DNA from: Amylibacter sp.
Lineage (GTDB): Bacteria > Pseudomonadota > Alphaproteobacteria > Rhodobacterales > Rhodobacteraceae
NCBI GenBank assembly: GCA_027083485.1
Contig: JALWOO010000247.1
Span: forward strand, 1 to 6,692
Direction: 5' to 3'
DNA: 6,692 nucleotides
Positions 1 through 6,692 of this stretch are shown one piece after another (position 1 is the first letter of the stretch; the number at the start of each line of letters is the position of its first letter). Below the pieces are notes generated by a model. It was not told where the DNA came from and did not search any database. It saw only the letters and a list, made by a program, of their open reading frames with translations. The position numbers and the translations under genes were made by a program.

Positions 1-1644
1 AAAGCCGAGCTGTTTGGCGGCGTGTTCAATCAGGGCCGGTTTCACGCCCTCGGCAACCATGCGCACCCCTTCGTTGATGTAAGGGATGATACAGCGGTTG
101 GCATAAAAGAACCGCGCGTCATTGACAACGATCGGGGTTTTGCGGATCTGGCGCACGAAATCGAGCGACTTGGCCACCGCCTTGTCGCCGGTTTCCTTGC
201 CCTTGATGATTTCCACCAGCGCCATTTTTTCGACCGGCGAAAAGAAATGGATGCCGATGAACTGATCCGGCCGCTCGGAGGCCTTGGCCAGCTCGCTGAT
301 CGGCAGGGTGGAGGTGTTGGACGCATAGATACAATCCGCATCAATCACCGCCTCGACGTTTTTGGTCACTTCCGCCTTGATCGCCATGTCCTCGAACACT
401 GCCTCGATGATCAGATCGCAGCCCTTGAGCGCGTTATAATCGGTGGTGGCGGTGATGTTGGACAGCAGGGCCTCTTTTTGCTCTGGCGTGGATTTCTTGC
501 GGGCAATGCCCTTGTCCGCGTAAGCTTCGGAATAGGCCTTGCCCCTGTCGGCGGCTTCCTGACTCTGGTCCAGCAACACGACCTCAATACCGGCCTTGGC
601 AGAGACCAGCGCAATGCCGGCCCCCATCATACCGGCCCCCAGCACGCCGAGCTTTTTCACCGACATGTCCGGCACGTTTTTCGGACGCACAGCGCCTTTT
701 TCAAGCGCCTGTTTGTTGATGAACAGGGATTTGATCATGGCGCTGGAAGACGGGTTCATAATGACCGAGGTAAACCAGCGGGCCTCGACACGGATGGCGG
801 CATCAAACGGCACCTGCGCGCCTTCGTAAACCGCAGACAGCAGGGCACGGGCGGCAGGGTAAACACCTTGGGTTTTGGCGTGAACCATGGCGGAGGCCCC
901 GACAAAGGTCATGTAACCGGCAGGGTGATAGGGCGCGCCACCGGGCAGTTTATAGCCCTTGGCGTCCCAAGGTTTGACAATGTCTTTGTCCGTGGCGGTT
1001 TTTACCCAAGCTTTGGCCGCAGACAGCAATTCATCGGCAGGGACGACCTCGTCAATCAGGCCAGCGGATTTTGCCTTGGCCGGAGCCAGCATCTTGCCTT
1101 CCAGCAGGAAGGGCGACGCCGCCATCGCGCCGAGCTTGCGCACAAGGCGGGTGGTGCCGCCGGCACCGGGGAAAATGCCGACCATGATTTCCGGCAGGCC
1201 GATTTTGGCCTTGGGGTTGTCGGCGGCAAAAATACGGTGGCACGATAGCGGGATTTCAAACCCGATGCCAAGGCCGGTGCCCGGCATGGCGCAGGCAATC
1301 GGTTTGCCGCCTTTGTTGGTTTTGGCGTCCAGCCCCGCACGTTCCAGCTTGCGCAGGATGCCGTGCATGTTCATCACGCCGTTAAAAACGCTCTCGGCGG
1401 GATTGTCGCCCTTGGCCTCGTCGCGGAATTTGGCGATTACGTTCAAATCCATACCACCGGCGAAATCTTTCTTGCCCGAGGTAATCACCGCGCCCTTGAT
1501 GGTGTCATCTGTCAGCACCTGATCCACCAGCGCGTCGAGTTCGGCAAAGCCGGCCTCGGACATGATGTTCATGGATTTGTCGGGGCAATCCCAGGTAATG
1601 GTGGCAATGCCGTCGGCATCTGTTGCGAGTGTAAAGTCTGTCAT
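1..1644 (-). CDS. fadJ: Fatty-acid β-oxidation α-subunit (enoyl-CoA hydratase / 3-hydroxyacyl-CoA dehydrogenase), 3'-truncated by window edge
   Basis: The frame runs from ATG at 1644 to the window edge without a stop: 548 residues of an expected 710-740. It hydrates 2-enoyl-CoA and then oxidises the (S)-3-hydroxyacyl-CoA with NAD+. The crotonase domain (about 1-190) has the oxyanion-hole loop DFAGGMDL (60-67), PGTGLGIGFE with Glu130, and GLPEIMVGIFPGAGGT with Glu152; these two are the expected catalytic acids. After a linker, the NAD-binding domain begins at about 332 with GAGMMG (336-341) and Asp359, which suits NAD+ over NADP+. The dehydrogenase catalytic set is complete by spacing: Ser445, His466, Glu478 and Asn516. 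The C-terminal dehydrogenase domain is cut soon after residue 511. The partner is presumably the thiolase two genes upstream. The start is supported by AAGGAG 7 bases upstream and an ATGA overlap with the cupin stop. FadB and FadJ cannot be separated on this evidence; fadJ is used because the thiolase precedes it. Confidence 0.95.
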   Translation of the reverse strand, partial: MTDFTLATDADGIATITWDCPDKSMNIMSEAGFAELDALVDQVLTDDTIKGAVITSGKKDFAGGMDLNVIAKFRDEAKGDNPAESVFNGVMNMHGILRKLERAGLDAKTNKGGKPIACAMPGTGLGIGFEIPLSCHRIFAADNPKAKIGLPEIMVGIFPGAGGTTRLVRKLGAMAASPFLLEGKMLAPAKAKSAGLIDEVVPADELLSAAKAWVKTATDKDIVKPWDAKGYKLPGGAPYHPAGYMTFVGASAMVHAKTQGVYPAARALLSAVYEGAQVPFDAAIRVEARWFTSVIMNPSSSAMIKSLFINKQALEKGAVRPKNVPDMSVKKLGVLGAGMMGAGIALVSAKAGIEVVLLDQSQEAADRGKAYSEAYADKGIARKKSTPEQKEALLSNITATTDYNALKGCDLIIEAVFEDMAIKAEVTKNVEAVIDADCIYASNTSTLPISELAKASERPDQFIGIHFFSPVEKMALVEIIKGKETGDKAVAKSLDFVRQIRKTPIVVNDARFFYANRCIIPYINEGVRMVAEGVKPALIEHAAKQLGF

Positions 1645-2126
1645 GTGTTTTCTCCTTCGCCATAAGGCGTCCCGTCTTTGCGGGTGAACTGAAAGTCCCC
1701 GCCCTGACGTGTGTAATGCAGGTCAATGTCTGGATAATGCACGGTGTCACGCTCCGCGCGGGTGCCGATAATCAGATAATAGGCTGGTTCATCCGACCGG
1801 TTCACCAGATGATGCGCGGTCGGTTCGCCAGCTTTCCAGCCGGCGGCTTGCCCTTCGCGCAACACGGTTTCCCCGTCGTCTTCAACCAGAACCACTTTGC
1901 CCGTTAACATGTAAAGGAACTCGTCCTCGTTCTCATGCCAATGGCGCTGGCTGGACATGCCGCCCGGCAGCAGCTTTTCGATGTTCACACCGAATTGCGT
2001 CAGGCCGGCAGCCTCGCCCAGTGCCGCAGCCTCATAGAGGTTGCAGCCCTGATCAAAGGGTGCCGGATAGCCAATGCTTTCCTCGCCCTTGATCAGCGGC
2101 AGTTCGTTTATCTTGATAACCGGCAT
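1641..2126 (-). CDS. Single-domain cupin protein, COG3837-like, function unknown
   Basis: 161-residue protein with one cupin β-barrel. Motif 1 runs from Gly56 through His62-Trp-His64 and Glu69 to Gly76 (HxH-x4-E spacing). Motif 2 runs from Gly96 through Pro102 to His105 and Asn109. Thus the usual three-His, one-Glu metal site is complete (His62, His64, Glu69, His105). The opening YPAPFD (20-25), the SSQRHWH block, [11 protein letters not shown] and the ending [10 protein letters not shown] match the uncharacterised COG3837-type cupins as I remember them. Substrate and reaction are unknown; the barrel could be a small-molecule sensor or a metal enzyme. The start at 2126 is chosen because it forms a TGATG junction with the thiolase stop; an upstream in-frame ATG at 2174 would add 16 atypical residues encoded inside the thiolase. 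The end overlaps the next gene by 4 bases. There is no strong Shine-Dalgarno, so translation is probably coupled to the thiolase. Confidence 0.9.
   Translation of the reverse strand: MPVIKINELPLIKGEESIGYPAPFDQGCNLYEAAALGEAAGLTQFGVNIEKLLPGGMSSQRHWHENEDEFLYMLTGKVVLVEDDGETVLREGQAAGWKAGEPTAHHLVNRSDEPAYYLIIGTRAERDTVHYPDIDLHYTRQGGDFQFTRKDGTPYGEGENT
1652..1657 (-). promoter_or_regulatory. Ribosome binding site of the α-subunit gene
   Basis: AAGGAG on the minus strand, inside the last codons of the cupin gene and 7 bases before the ATG at 1644. It is the strongest Shine-Dalgarno match in the window and sits at a 4-base ATGA stop/start overlap. The α-subunit can therefore be initiated both by coupling and independently, consistent with high output of this enzyme. 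Confidence 0.75.
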
Positions 2127-2128
2127 CA
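2124..2128 (-). promoter_or_regulatory. TGATG stop/start coupling site between thiolase and cupin
   Basis: The thiolase TGA (2128-2126) and cupin ATG (2126-2124) share one base. Only a weak purine run (GAGCG) lies upstream, so reinitiation by ribosomes finishing the thiolase is the likely way the cupin is translated. This junction also fixes the cupin start. Confidence 0.7.
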
Positions 2129-3337
2129 GACACGCTCGATGATGGTTGCGGCACCCATGCCGGAGCCGATGCACAGGGTCGCCAGCGCAACCTCTTTGTC
2201 GGAGCGTTCCAGCTCGTCCAGTGCCGTGCCGATGATCATGGCACCGGTCGCGCCCAGCGGATGGCCCATGGCAATTGCGCCGCCGTTCACGTTCAGTTTG
2301 GCATGGTCAACGTTGAAATAGGTCTGGAAACGCAGCACCACCGAGGCAAAGGCCTCGTTCACTTCGAACAGGTCAATGTCGCTGATCTTCATGCCGGAGC
2401 GTTCCAGAATGCGTTCGGTCACAGGCACGGGGCCGGTCAGCATGATGGTCGGGTCGGTGCCGATTTTGGCGCTGGCACGGATGCGGGCGCGGGGTTTCAA
2501 ACCGGTGCGTTCGCCAAATTCCTTGTTGCCGATCAACAGCGCCGCCGCCCCGTCGGCACTGCCCGAGGAATTGCCCGCGTGATGCACATGATTGATTTTT
2601 TCCATTTCGGGATATTTCAGCAGAGCCACGTTATCAAAGCCGGGCATGACTTCGCCCATCTGTTGAAAGGACGGACGCAAGCCGCCAAGGGACTGCATGT
2701 CCGTCGGGCGGATCATTTCGTCCTGATCCAGAATGGTGATGCCATTGATGTCCTTGACCGCAAAAACCGATTTGTTGAACCGGCCTTCGGCGCGGGCGGC
2801 GGCAGCGCGTTTCTGGCTCTCTACCGCATATTCGTCGCACATGTCGCGGGAAAACCCGAACTGTGTGGCGATGATGTCCGAGGAAATCCCCTGTGGTACA
2901 AAATAGGTTTTCATCGCCAGATAGGGATCAACCGCAATCGCGCCGCCATCGGAGCCCATGGGTACGCGGCTCATGGCTTCAACGCCGCCGGCGATATAGG
3001 CCATGCCTTGGCCGCCTTTGATTTGGCCGGCAGCCATGTTCACGGCTTCAAGGCCGGAAGCGCAAAAACGGTTCACGGAAACACCGGGGACGCTTTCGTC
3101 CAGATCGGAATACAGTACCGCAGAACGGGCCAGACAGGCACCCTGTTCGCCCACCTGGGTTACGTTGCCCCAGATCACATCGTCGATCAGCTTGCTGTCG
3201 AAATCATTGCGACGCTGCAATTCGTTCAGGGTTTCGGCAGACAGGCGCACGGCGGTGACTTCGTGCAGGGAGCCGTCTTTTTTGCCTTTGCCGCGCGGGG
3301 TGCGCAGGGCGTCATAGATATAGGCTTCTTCAGTCAT
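2126..3337 (-). CDS. Acetyl-CoA C-acyltransferase (thiolase)
   Basis: 403 residues, typical of a biosynthetic or degradative thiolase. In this operon it most likely cleaves 3-ketoacyl-CoA with CoA to give acetyl-CoA and a shortened acyl-CoA, the last step of β-oxidation. Both thiolase halves are complete: the nucleophilic cysteine Cys92 in NRFCASG (89-95), the [15 protein letters not shown] loop (252-266), NEAF (327-330), the [14 protein letters not shown] active-site loop with His359 (352-365), and the second, acid/base cysteine Cys389 in CIGSGMG (389-395). The last motif has Ser where many thiolases have Gly, but this position varies in the family, so activity is expected. Thiolase-first order relative to the α-subunit recalls E. 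coli fadIJ rather than fadBA, but the sequence does not let me choose between fadA, fadI and atoB-type names. The start at 3337 follows AAGGA by 8 bases. The TGA stop shares one base with the next gene's ATG. Confidence 0.95.
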   Translation of the reverse strand: MTEEAYIYDALRTPRGKGKKDGSLHEVTAVRLSAETLNELQRRNDFDSKLIDDVIWGNVTQVGEQGACLARSAVLYSDLDESVPGVSVNRFCASGLEAVNMAAGQIKGGQGMAYIAGGVEAMSRVPMGSDGGAIAVDPYLAMKTYFVPQGISSDIIATQFGFSRDMCDEYAVESQKRAAAARAEGRFNKSVFAVKDINGITILDQDEMIRPTDMQSLGGLRPSFQQMGEVMPGFDNVALLKYPEMEKINHVHHAGNSSGSADGAAALLIGNKEFGERTGLKPRARIRASAKIGTDPTIMLTGPVPVTERILERSGMKISDIDLFEVNEAFASVVLRFQTYFNVDHAKLNVNGGAIAMGHPLGATGAMIIGTALDELERSDKEVALATLCIGSGMGAATIIERV

Positions 3338-3345
3338 AGGAGGAG

Positions 3346-3350
3346 TCCTT
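3346..3350 (-). promoter_or_regulatory. Ribosome binding site of the thiolase gene
   Basis: AAGGA on the minus strand, 8 bases before the ATG at 3337, in the 21-base gap after the GST stop codon. It supports the chosen thiolase start. Confidence 0.65.
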
Positions 3351-3358
3351 TGCTTGGT

Positions 3359-4000
3359 TTATTTTCGGTCCGACGGATTGCCGGGCATAAGGTCATAGGG
3401 GTGTTTCCAGCCGGGCAGGGCGGCAATGCCGTCCAGCCAGCGGTCGATATGGGGCCAGTCCTTGCGATCAAAGCCGAAAGGTTCCGGATAAAACAGATAG
3501 CCGCAGCAGGACATATCCGCGTTGGTGATGCTGTCGCCCACCAGCCAGTCGCGCCCGTCAAGGGCGGCGTTCAGGGTTGCATAGGCGGCTTTGAGGCGGG
3601 CTTGGGTAAAGGCGATGACCTCTGCCGGGCGTTTGGCTTCGGGGATGAAATTCATCAGAAACCGGGTCATGCCCGCCTGTGACGACATCTTGTGGTTATC
3701 CCACAAAACCCAGCGCAGGATTTCGCGTTTCTCGGCCTTGTCCTTGCCGCCGAATTTGCCGGACAGCTCGGAGACGTAATCCTGAATAACGCCGGATTGG
3801 GTCAGGGTCAGATCGCCATGCACCATGACCGGCACTTCGCCCATCACGTTCAGATCGTCGCGAAATTCCGCTGCGCGGGTTTCCCCGCCAAAGAAATCGA
3901 CAAACACCGGTTCCCAGTCCAGCCCCGACAGTTCAAGCGCCAGCGCAGCCTTATAGGCATTGCCGCTCTCGCCCATACAATAGAGTTTGATATCCGCCAT
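3359..4000 (-). CDS. Glutathione S-transferase family protein
   Basis: 213 residues, the normal size for a cytosolic GST. The N-terminal thioredoxin-like half (about 1-80) begins IKLYCMGESGNAYKAALAL; Ser12 (Cys8 less likely) is the candidate residue facing the glutathione thiol. GEVPVM (54-59) carries the cis-proline Pro57, and TQSG (67-70) supplies the Gln-Ser pair that usually holds the γ-glutamyl group. The C-terminal all-helical half (about 88-205) has the conserved N-capping box TNAD (159-162). The family conjugates or reduces electrophiles with glutathione, but many bacterial members have unknown substrates and I cannot name one here. The gene lies 9 bases after the acyl-CoA dehydrogenase stop and 21 bases before the thiolase, so it is firmly inside the β-oxidation operon. 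A role in clearing reactive enoyl- or aldehyde-type by-products is possible but is inference only. The start at 4000 is supported by AAGGGG 5 bases upstream. Confidence 0.9.
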   Translation of the reverse strand: MADIKLYCMGESGNAYKAALALELSGLDWEPVFVDFFGGETRAAEFRDDLNVMGEVPVMVHGDLTLTQSGVIQDYVSELSGKFGGKDKAEKREILRWVLWDNHKMSSQAGMTRFLMNFIPEAKRPAEVIAFTQARLKAAYATLNAALDGRDWLVGDSITNADMSCCGYLFYPEPFGFDRKDWPHIDRWLDGIAALPGWKHPYDLMPGNPSDRK

Positions 4001-4001
4001 C

Positions 4002-4012
4002 GTTTCCCCTTA
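4002..4012 (-). promoter_or_regulatory. Ribosome binding site of the GST gene, fused to the preceding stop codon
   Basis: The 11-base string TAAGGGGAAAC starts with the TAA stop of the upstream acyl-CoA dehydrogenase and contains AAGGGG, 5 bases before the GST ATG at 4000. Stop codon and Shine-Dalgarno overlap, so a terminating ribosome would sit on the next gene's binding site. The same 11 bases precede the upstream dehydrogenase gene (5168-5178). Confidence 0.7.
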
Positions 4013-5164
4013 CAGCTTGCGCGAGGCAAGCTCTTTCATGATTTCGTTGGTACCACCATAAATGCGTTGCACGCGGGCGTCTGTCCACATTTCCGCTACG
4101 GCATATTCGGTCATGAAACCGTATCCGCCGTGCAGTTGCAAACATTCATCCAACACTTCTCCTTGAACATCGGTCAGCCAGTATTTGCCCATTGCCGCCT
4201 GTTCCACCGTCAGTTCGCCGTGCAGATGCGCCGCAATCAGGCTGTCGAAATAGGCCCGCGCCACATGGGTTTTGGTCTGGCACTCCACCAGCTTGAAGCG
4301 GGTGTTTTGGAATTGCATCAGGTTGCCGCCAAAGGCTTCGCGTTCCTTGCAATAGGCAATCGTGCGTTCAACCGCACCTTCCATGGCCCCCACGGCACCG
4401 GCGCAAATGATCAGGCGTTCTTGCGGCAATTGCTGCATCATCTGGTAAAAGCCCTGACCCTCTTGGGTGCCAAGCAGGTTGTCGGGGCGGATTTCCACAT
4501 TGTCAAAAAACAATTCGGAGGTATCCGCCGCCTTCAGCCCGATTTTATCAAGGTTGCGCCCGCGGGTGAACCCCTTGGCCCCTTCGGTTTCAACCGCAAT
4601 CAACGACACGCCTTTGGAGCCTTCGCTCGGGTCGGTTTTACAGGCCACAAGGATCAGGTTGGCGTGCTGGCCATTGGTGATAAAGGTCTTGGAGCCGGTC
4701 ATTTTATAGACGTTACCGTCCTTGATGGCGCGGGTCTTGATCGCCTGCACGTCCGATCCGCCAGAGGGTTCGGACATGGCCAGCGCGGTAACGATTTCGC
4801 CGGTGGCCATTTTCGGCAACCAGCGTTGTTTCTGGTCCTCGGTGCCGTAAGCATTGATGTAATGGGCGACGATACCGGAGTGGATGCCGTTGCCCCAACT
4901 GGCCAGATTGCATTTGGCAGCTTCCAGCGCAATGACCGCCTCGTGGCCGAAATCACCGCCCGCCCCGCCGTATTCTTCGGGGATGGAGGCGCAAAGCAGG
5001 CCGAGTTCACCGGCCTGCGTCCATGTTTCGGGGTCCATCTGGCCTTGCTTGCGCCATTTCTCGAACTTGGGTGCCCATTGCTCGGTGATAAACTGGGCGG
5101 TCATTTCGCCCAGCATCTTGTGTTCGTCGGTCATCCAGTCGGATTTTAGCGCCGGTATGGTCAT
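4010..5164 (-). CDS. Acyl-CoA dehydrogenase, ordinary length, LCAD-like active-site layout
   Basis: 384-residue FAD-dependent acyl-CoA dehydrogenase, the usual length for the single-core family. It catalyses α,β-dehydrogenation of an acyl-CoA with ETF as electron acceptor. Domains in order are an N-terminal helical domain (about 8-120, with [13 protein letters not shown] at 61-73), a middle β-domain ([12 protein letters not shown] at 128-139, [10 protein letters not shown] at 159-168) and a C-terminal helical domain (from about 235, with [11 protein letters not shown] at 344-354). Near the C-terminus the MCAD catalytic-Glu position reads IYGGTNEIM (368-376), so the Glu is replaced by Gly370. 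The alternative base used by long-chain and isovaleryl-CoA dehydrogenases is present as Glu249 in PQER (247-250). This points to long-chain or branched substrates, though specificity remains inferred. The start at 5164 has a good Shine-Dalgarno (AAGGGG, 7 bases upstream) and follows the previous stop by 20 bases. The last codons overlap a small inverted repeat, and the stop codon lies against the next gene's ribosome binding site. Confidence 0.95.
   Translation of the reverse strand: MTIPALKSDWMTDEHKMLGEMTAQFITEQWAPKFEKWRKQGQMDPETWTQAGELGLLCASIPEEYGGAGGDFGHEAVIALEAAKCNLASWGNGIHSGIVAHYINAYGTEDQKQRWLPKMATGEIVTALAMSEPSGGSDVQAIKTRAIKDGNVYKMTGSKTFITNGQHANLILVACKTDPSEGSKGVSLIAVETEGAKGFTRGRNLDKIGLKAADTSELFFDNVEIRPDNLLGTQEGQGFYQMMQQLPQERLIICAGAVGAMEGAVERTIAYCKEREAFGGNLMQFQNTRFKLVECQTKTHVARAYFDSLIAAHLHGELTVEQAAMGKYWLTDVQGEVLDECLQLHGGYGFMTEYAVAEMWTDARVQRIYGGTNEIMKELASRKL
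4015..4031 (-). repeat. Small perfect inverted repeat at the end of the second acyl-CoA dehydrogenase gene
   Basis: GCTTGC and GCAAGC form a perfect 6-bp stem around a 5-base loop within the last codons of the dehydrogenase, 3 bases before its stop codon and just upstream of the GST ribosome binding site. No run of T follows on the minus strand, so it is not a typical intrinsic terminator. It may be only a consequence of the coded ASRK residues. Confidence 0.45.
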
Positions 5165-5167
5165 AGT

Positions 5168-5178
5168 GTTTCCCCTTA
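5168..5178 (-). promoter_or_regulatory. Ribosome binding site of the second acyl-CoA dehydrogenase
   Basis: TAAGGGGAAAC, with the AAGGGG core 7 bases before the ATG at 5164, in the 20-base gap after the first dehydrogenase. It overlaps the palindrome CCTTAAGG (5174-5181). It is identical over 11 bases to the GST leader, although here the TAA is not the preceding gene's stop, which is at 5187-5185. Confidence 0.7.
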
Positions 5179-5184
5179 AGGTAT

Positions 5185-6692
5185 TTAAAACGCGTCCGCG
5201 TCCAGCCCCATCACAACTTCTGCGCCGGACTGGATCCGTGCCAGATGCATGCCGGTGGCCGGCAGTTGGCGCGCCATGTAATAGCGGCCTGTTTTCAGTT
5301 TGGTTTCATAAAACGCGGTGTCACTTGCACCGTTTTCCAGCGCTTCCAGCGATGCCTTGGCCATGCGGCCCCACATCAGGCCCAGACAGACATGGCCGAA
5401 CATATGCATGAAGTCATAGGAACCGGCCAAAGCCTCGTTCGGGTTTTTCATGCCGTTTTGCATAAAGAACATCCCCGCCGCCTGCAAATCCTTGCTGGCC
5501 TGTTTCAGCGGGTTGATGAAATCCTGCATACCTTCGACGTCTTTGTTTTCCTTGATGAAATCCTTGATCAGATCAAAGAAGGCCATCACGTATTTGCCGC
5601 CACCGGAACCGAGCTTGCGCCCTACCAGATCCAGCGCCTGCACCCCGTTTGCACCCTCGTAAATCATGGTGATACGGGCGTCGCGGGTGAATTGGGACAT
5701 GCCCCATTCCTCGATATAACCATGGCCGCCGTAAACCTGTTGCGCCTGCACGGTCATCTCATAGCCCTTGTCGGTCATGAAGCCCTTGATGACAGGGGTC
5801 AGCAGCGACACCAGCCCGTCTGCGTCCTTGTCGTTGTTCAGATGCGCCCGGTCAATCATCGCGCCGCCCCACAACAGGAACGCGCGCGCGCCTTCGATAA
5901 AGCTTTTCTGGTCCAGCAGGGAACGCCGGATATCCGGATGCACGATCAGCGGATCGGCCGGCCCGTCGGGGTTCTCCACACCGGTCACCGCGCGCCCTTG
6001 CAGGCGGTCTTTGGCATAGGTCACCGCGTTTTGATAGGCGACCTCGGCCTGTGCCAGCCCCTGCATGCCCACGCCGAGGCGGGCTTCGTTCATCATGGTG
6101 AACATGGCACGCATGCCTTTGTGCATTTCGCCCAGCAGATAGCCTTCGGCCTCGTCATAGACCATCACACAGGTGGAATTGCCGTGGATGCCCATTTTTT
6201 CCTCGATGTTGCCACAGGTGACGCCGTTGCGTTCGCCAAGGCTGCCGTCGTCGTTGATCTTGAATTTCGGCACGATGAACAGCGACACACCTTTGATGCC
6301 TTCCGGACCGCCCGGAATTTTCGCCAGCACCAGATGGATGATGTTTTCCGACATTTCATGTTCGCCCGCCGAAATAAAGATTTTCTCGCCGGTGATTTTA
6401 TAGCTGCCGTCGTCCTGAGGTACCGCCTTGGTGCGCATCAGGCCCAGATCGGTGCCGCAATGGGATTCCGTCAGGTTCATGGTGCCGGTCCATTCACAAG
6501 AAATCATCTTGGGCAGGAATTTGGCTTTTTGTTCGTCGGTGCCATGCACGCGAATGGCGGATTGTGCGCCATGGGTCAGGCCCTGATACATGGTAAAGGA
6601 CTGGTTTGCGGCGCTGAAGATTTCGCCGACCATGGTGCCGATAATGTTGGGCATGCCCTGACCGCCATATTCCGGATCGCAGTCAATGCCGG
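5185..6692 (-). CDS. Acyl-CoA dehydrogenase, large C-terminal-domain class (DmdC-like), 5'-truncated by window edge
   Basis: FAD-dependent enzyme expected to oxidise an acyl-CoA to the 2-enoyl-CoA, passing electrons to electron-transfer flavoprotein in the cytoplasm. The reading frame is open to the right edge (first whole codon at 6690) and gives 501 visible residues ending in TAA; about 90 N-terminal residues are probably missing. The ATG at 6654 is internal, because the family-typical DPEYGGQG motif lies upstream of it in frame. Visible marks, numbered from codon 6690, are the flavin-contact stretch [13 protein letters not shown] (about 71-83), NEARLG (about 201-206), the [11 protein letters not shown] segment (about 320-330) and [13 protein letters not shown] (about 342-354), whose Glu (about 345) matches the MCAD-type catalytic base. 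Roughly 140 residues follow and fit the extra C-terminal domain of the ~590-residue class. That class includes 3-methylmercaptopropionyl-CoA dehydrogenase (DmdC) and general fatty acyl-CoA dehydrogenases, so the substrate is not decided by sequence. It is the first visible gene of the operon, 20 bases before the next. Confidence 0.93.
   Translation of the reverse strand, partial: GIDCDPEYGGQGMPNIIGTMVGEIFSAANQSFTMYQGLTHGAQSAIRVHGTDEQKAKFLPKMISCEWTGTMNLTESHCGTDLGLMRTKAVPQDDGSYKITGEKIFISAGEHEMSENIIHLVLAKIPGGPEGIKGVSLFIVPKFKINDDGSLGERNGVTCGNIEEKMGIHGNSTCVMVYDEAEGYLLGEMHKGMRAMFTMMNEARLGVGMQGLAQAEVAYQNAVTYAKDRLQGRAVTGVENPDGPADPLIVHPDIRRSLLDQKSFIEGARAFLLWGGAMIDRAHLNNDKDADGLVSLLTPVIKGFMTDKGYEMTVQAQQVYGGHGYIEEWGMSQFTRDARITMIYEGANGVQALDLVGRKLGSGGGKYVMAFFDLIKDFIKENKDVEGMQDFINPLKQASKDLQAAGMFFMQNGMKNPNEALAGSYDFMHMFGHVCLGLMWGRMAKASLEALENGASDTAFYETKLKTGRYYMARQLPATGMHLARIQSGAEVVMGLDADAF

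Noticed and set aside
22..1248. 408-residue plus-strand open frame opposite the α-subunit gene
   Set aside because: The minus strand encodes a protein with complete hydratase and dehydrogenase active sites over the same bases. The antisense translation has no recognisable domain and is the Arg/Gly/His-rich composition expected of a GC-rich shadow frame.
2127..2174. Longer cupin starting at ATG 2174
   Set aside because: The added 16 residues lie wholly inside the thiolase coding region and look non-native (His/Arg/Cys-rich). The 2126 ATG gives the usual family N-terminus and a TGATG junction.
2155..2175. Ser instead of Gly in the thiolase C-terminal CIGSGMG motif as a possible inactivating change
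   Set aside because: This position is variable among active thiolases (E. coli FadA has Leu there, as I recall), and Cys92, His359 and Cys389 are all present.
2261..3682. 473-residue plus-strand open frame spanning the thiolase and part of the GST
   Set aside because: It crosses two convincing minus-strand genes and their junction, with no recognisable motif. Long stop-free antisense frames are common opposite GC-rich genes.
3692..5149. 485-residue plus-strand open frame opposite the GST and second acyl-CoA dehydrogenase
   Set aside because: Shadow of two well-supported genes; rich in His, Phe and Gly, without domain structure or a credible ribosome binding site.
5174..5181. CCTTAAGG palindrome in the gap between the two acyl-CoA dehydrogenases as a possible operator
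   Set aside because: Only 8 bases, overlapping a Shine-Dalgarno inside a 20-base operon gap with no promoter-like elements; chance is the simpler explanation.
6652..6654. ATG at 6654 as the start of the large acyl-CoA dehydrogenase
   Set aside because: The frame continues upstream to the window edge and encodes the family-typical DPEYGGQG motif there, so this methionine is internal and the gene is truncated by the window.

Overview
The window looks like a piece of an alphaproteobacterial chromosome, most likely a member of the Rhodobacteraceae/roseobacter group. This is inferred from remembered resemblance of the proteins to roseobacter β-oxidation proteins and from the moderately high GC content; there is no rRNA or other phylogenetic marker here. 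Every real gene is on the minus strand, so the operon reads from right to left. Coding density is essentially 100%, and no stretch over 300 bases lacks a gene.

In transcription order the window holds six genes. (1) A large acyl-CoA dehydrogenase of the ~590-residue class with an extra C-terminal domain, missing its N-terminus at the right edge (6692-5185). (2) A second, ordinary-length acyl-CoA dehydrogenase (5164-4010). (3) A glutathione S-transferase-like protein (4000-3359). (4) A thiolase (3337-2126). (5) A small single-domain cupin (2126-1641). (6) A FadJ/FadB-type α-subunit carrying enoyl-CoA hydratase and 3-hydroxyacyl-CoA dehydrogenase activities, cut by the left edge after 548 residues (1644-1). 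Gaps are 20, 9 and 21 bases, followed by overlaps of 1 base (TGATG) and 4 bases (ATGA). This strongly suggests one polycistronic mRNA with translational coupling at the downstream end.

Together the enzymes cover one full turn of the β-oxidation spiral. The acyl-CoA dehydrogenases make the 2-enoyl-CoA, the α-subunit hydrates it and oxidises the 3-hydroxyacyl-CoA with NAD+, and the thiolase releases acetyl-CoA. The GST and cupin have no defined step in the cycle and are the least explained members. The two dehydrogenases appear to place their catalytic glutamate at different structural positions, which suggests different substrate ranges.

No promoter, terminator, regulator gene, RNA gene, mobile element, CRISPR array or origin is visible. 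The operon's promoter must lie beyond the right edge. I found no evidence of a novel defence or mobile system; this is a housekeeping catabolic operon with two interesting passengers.
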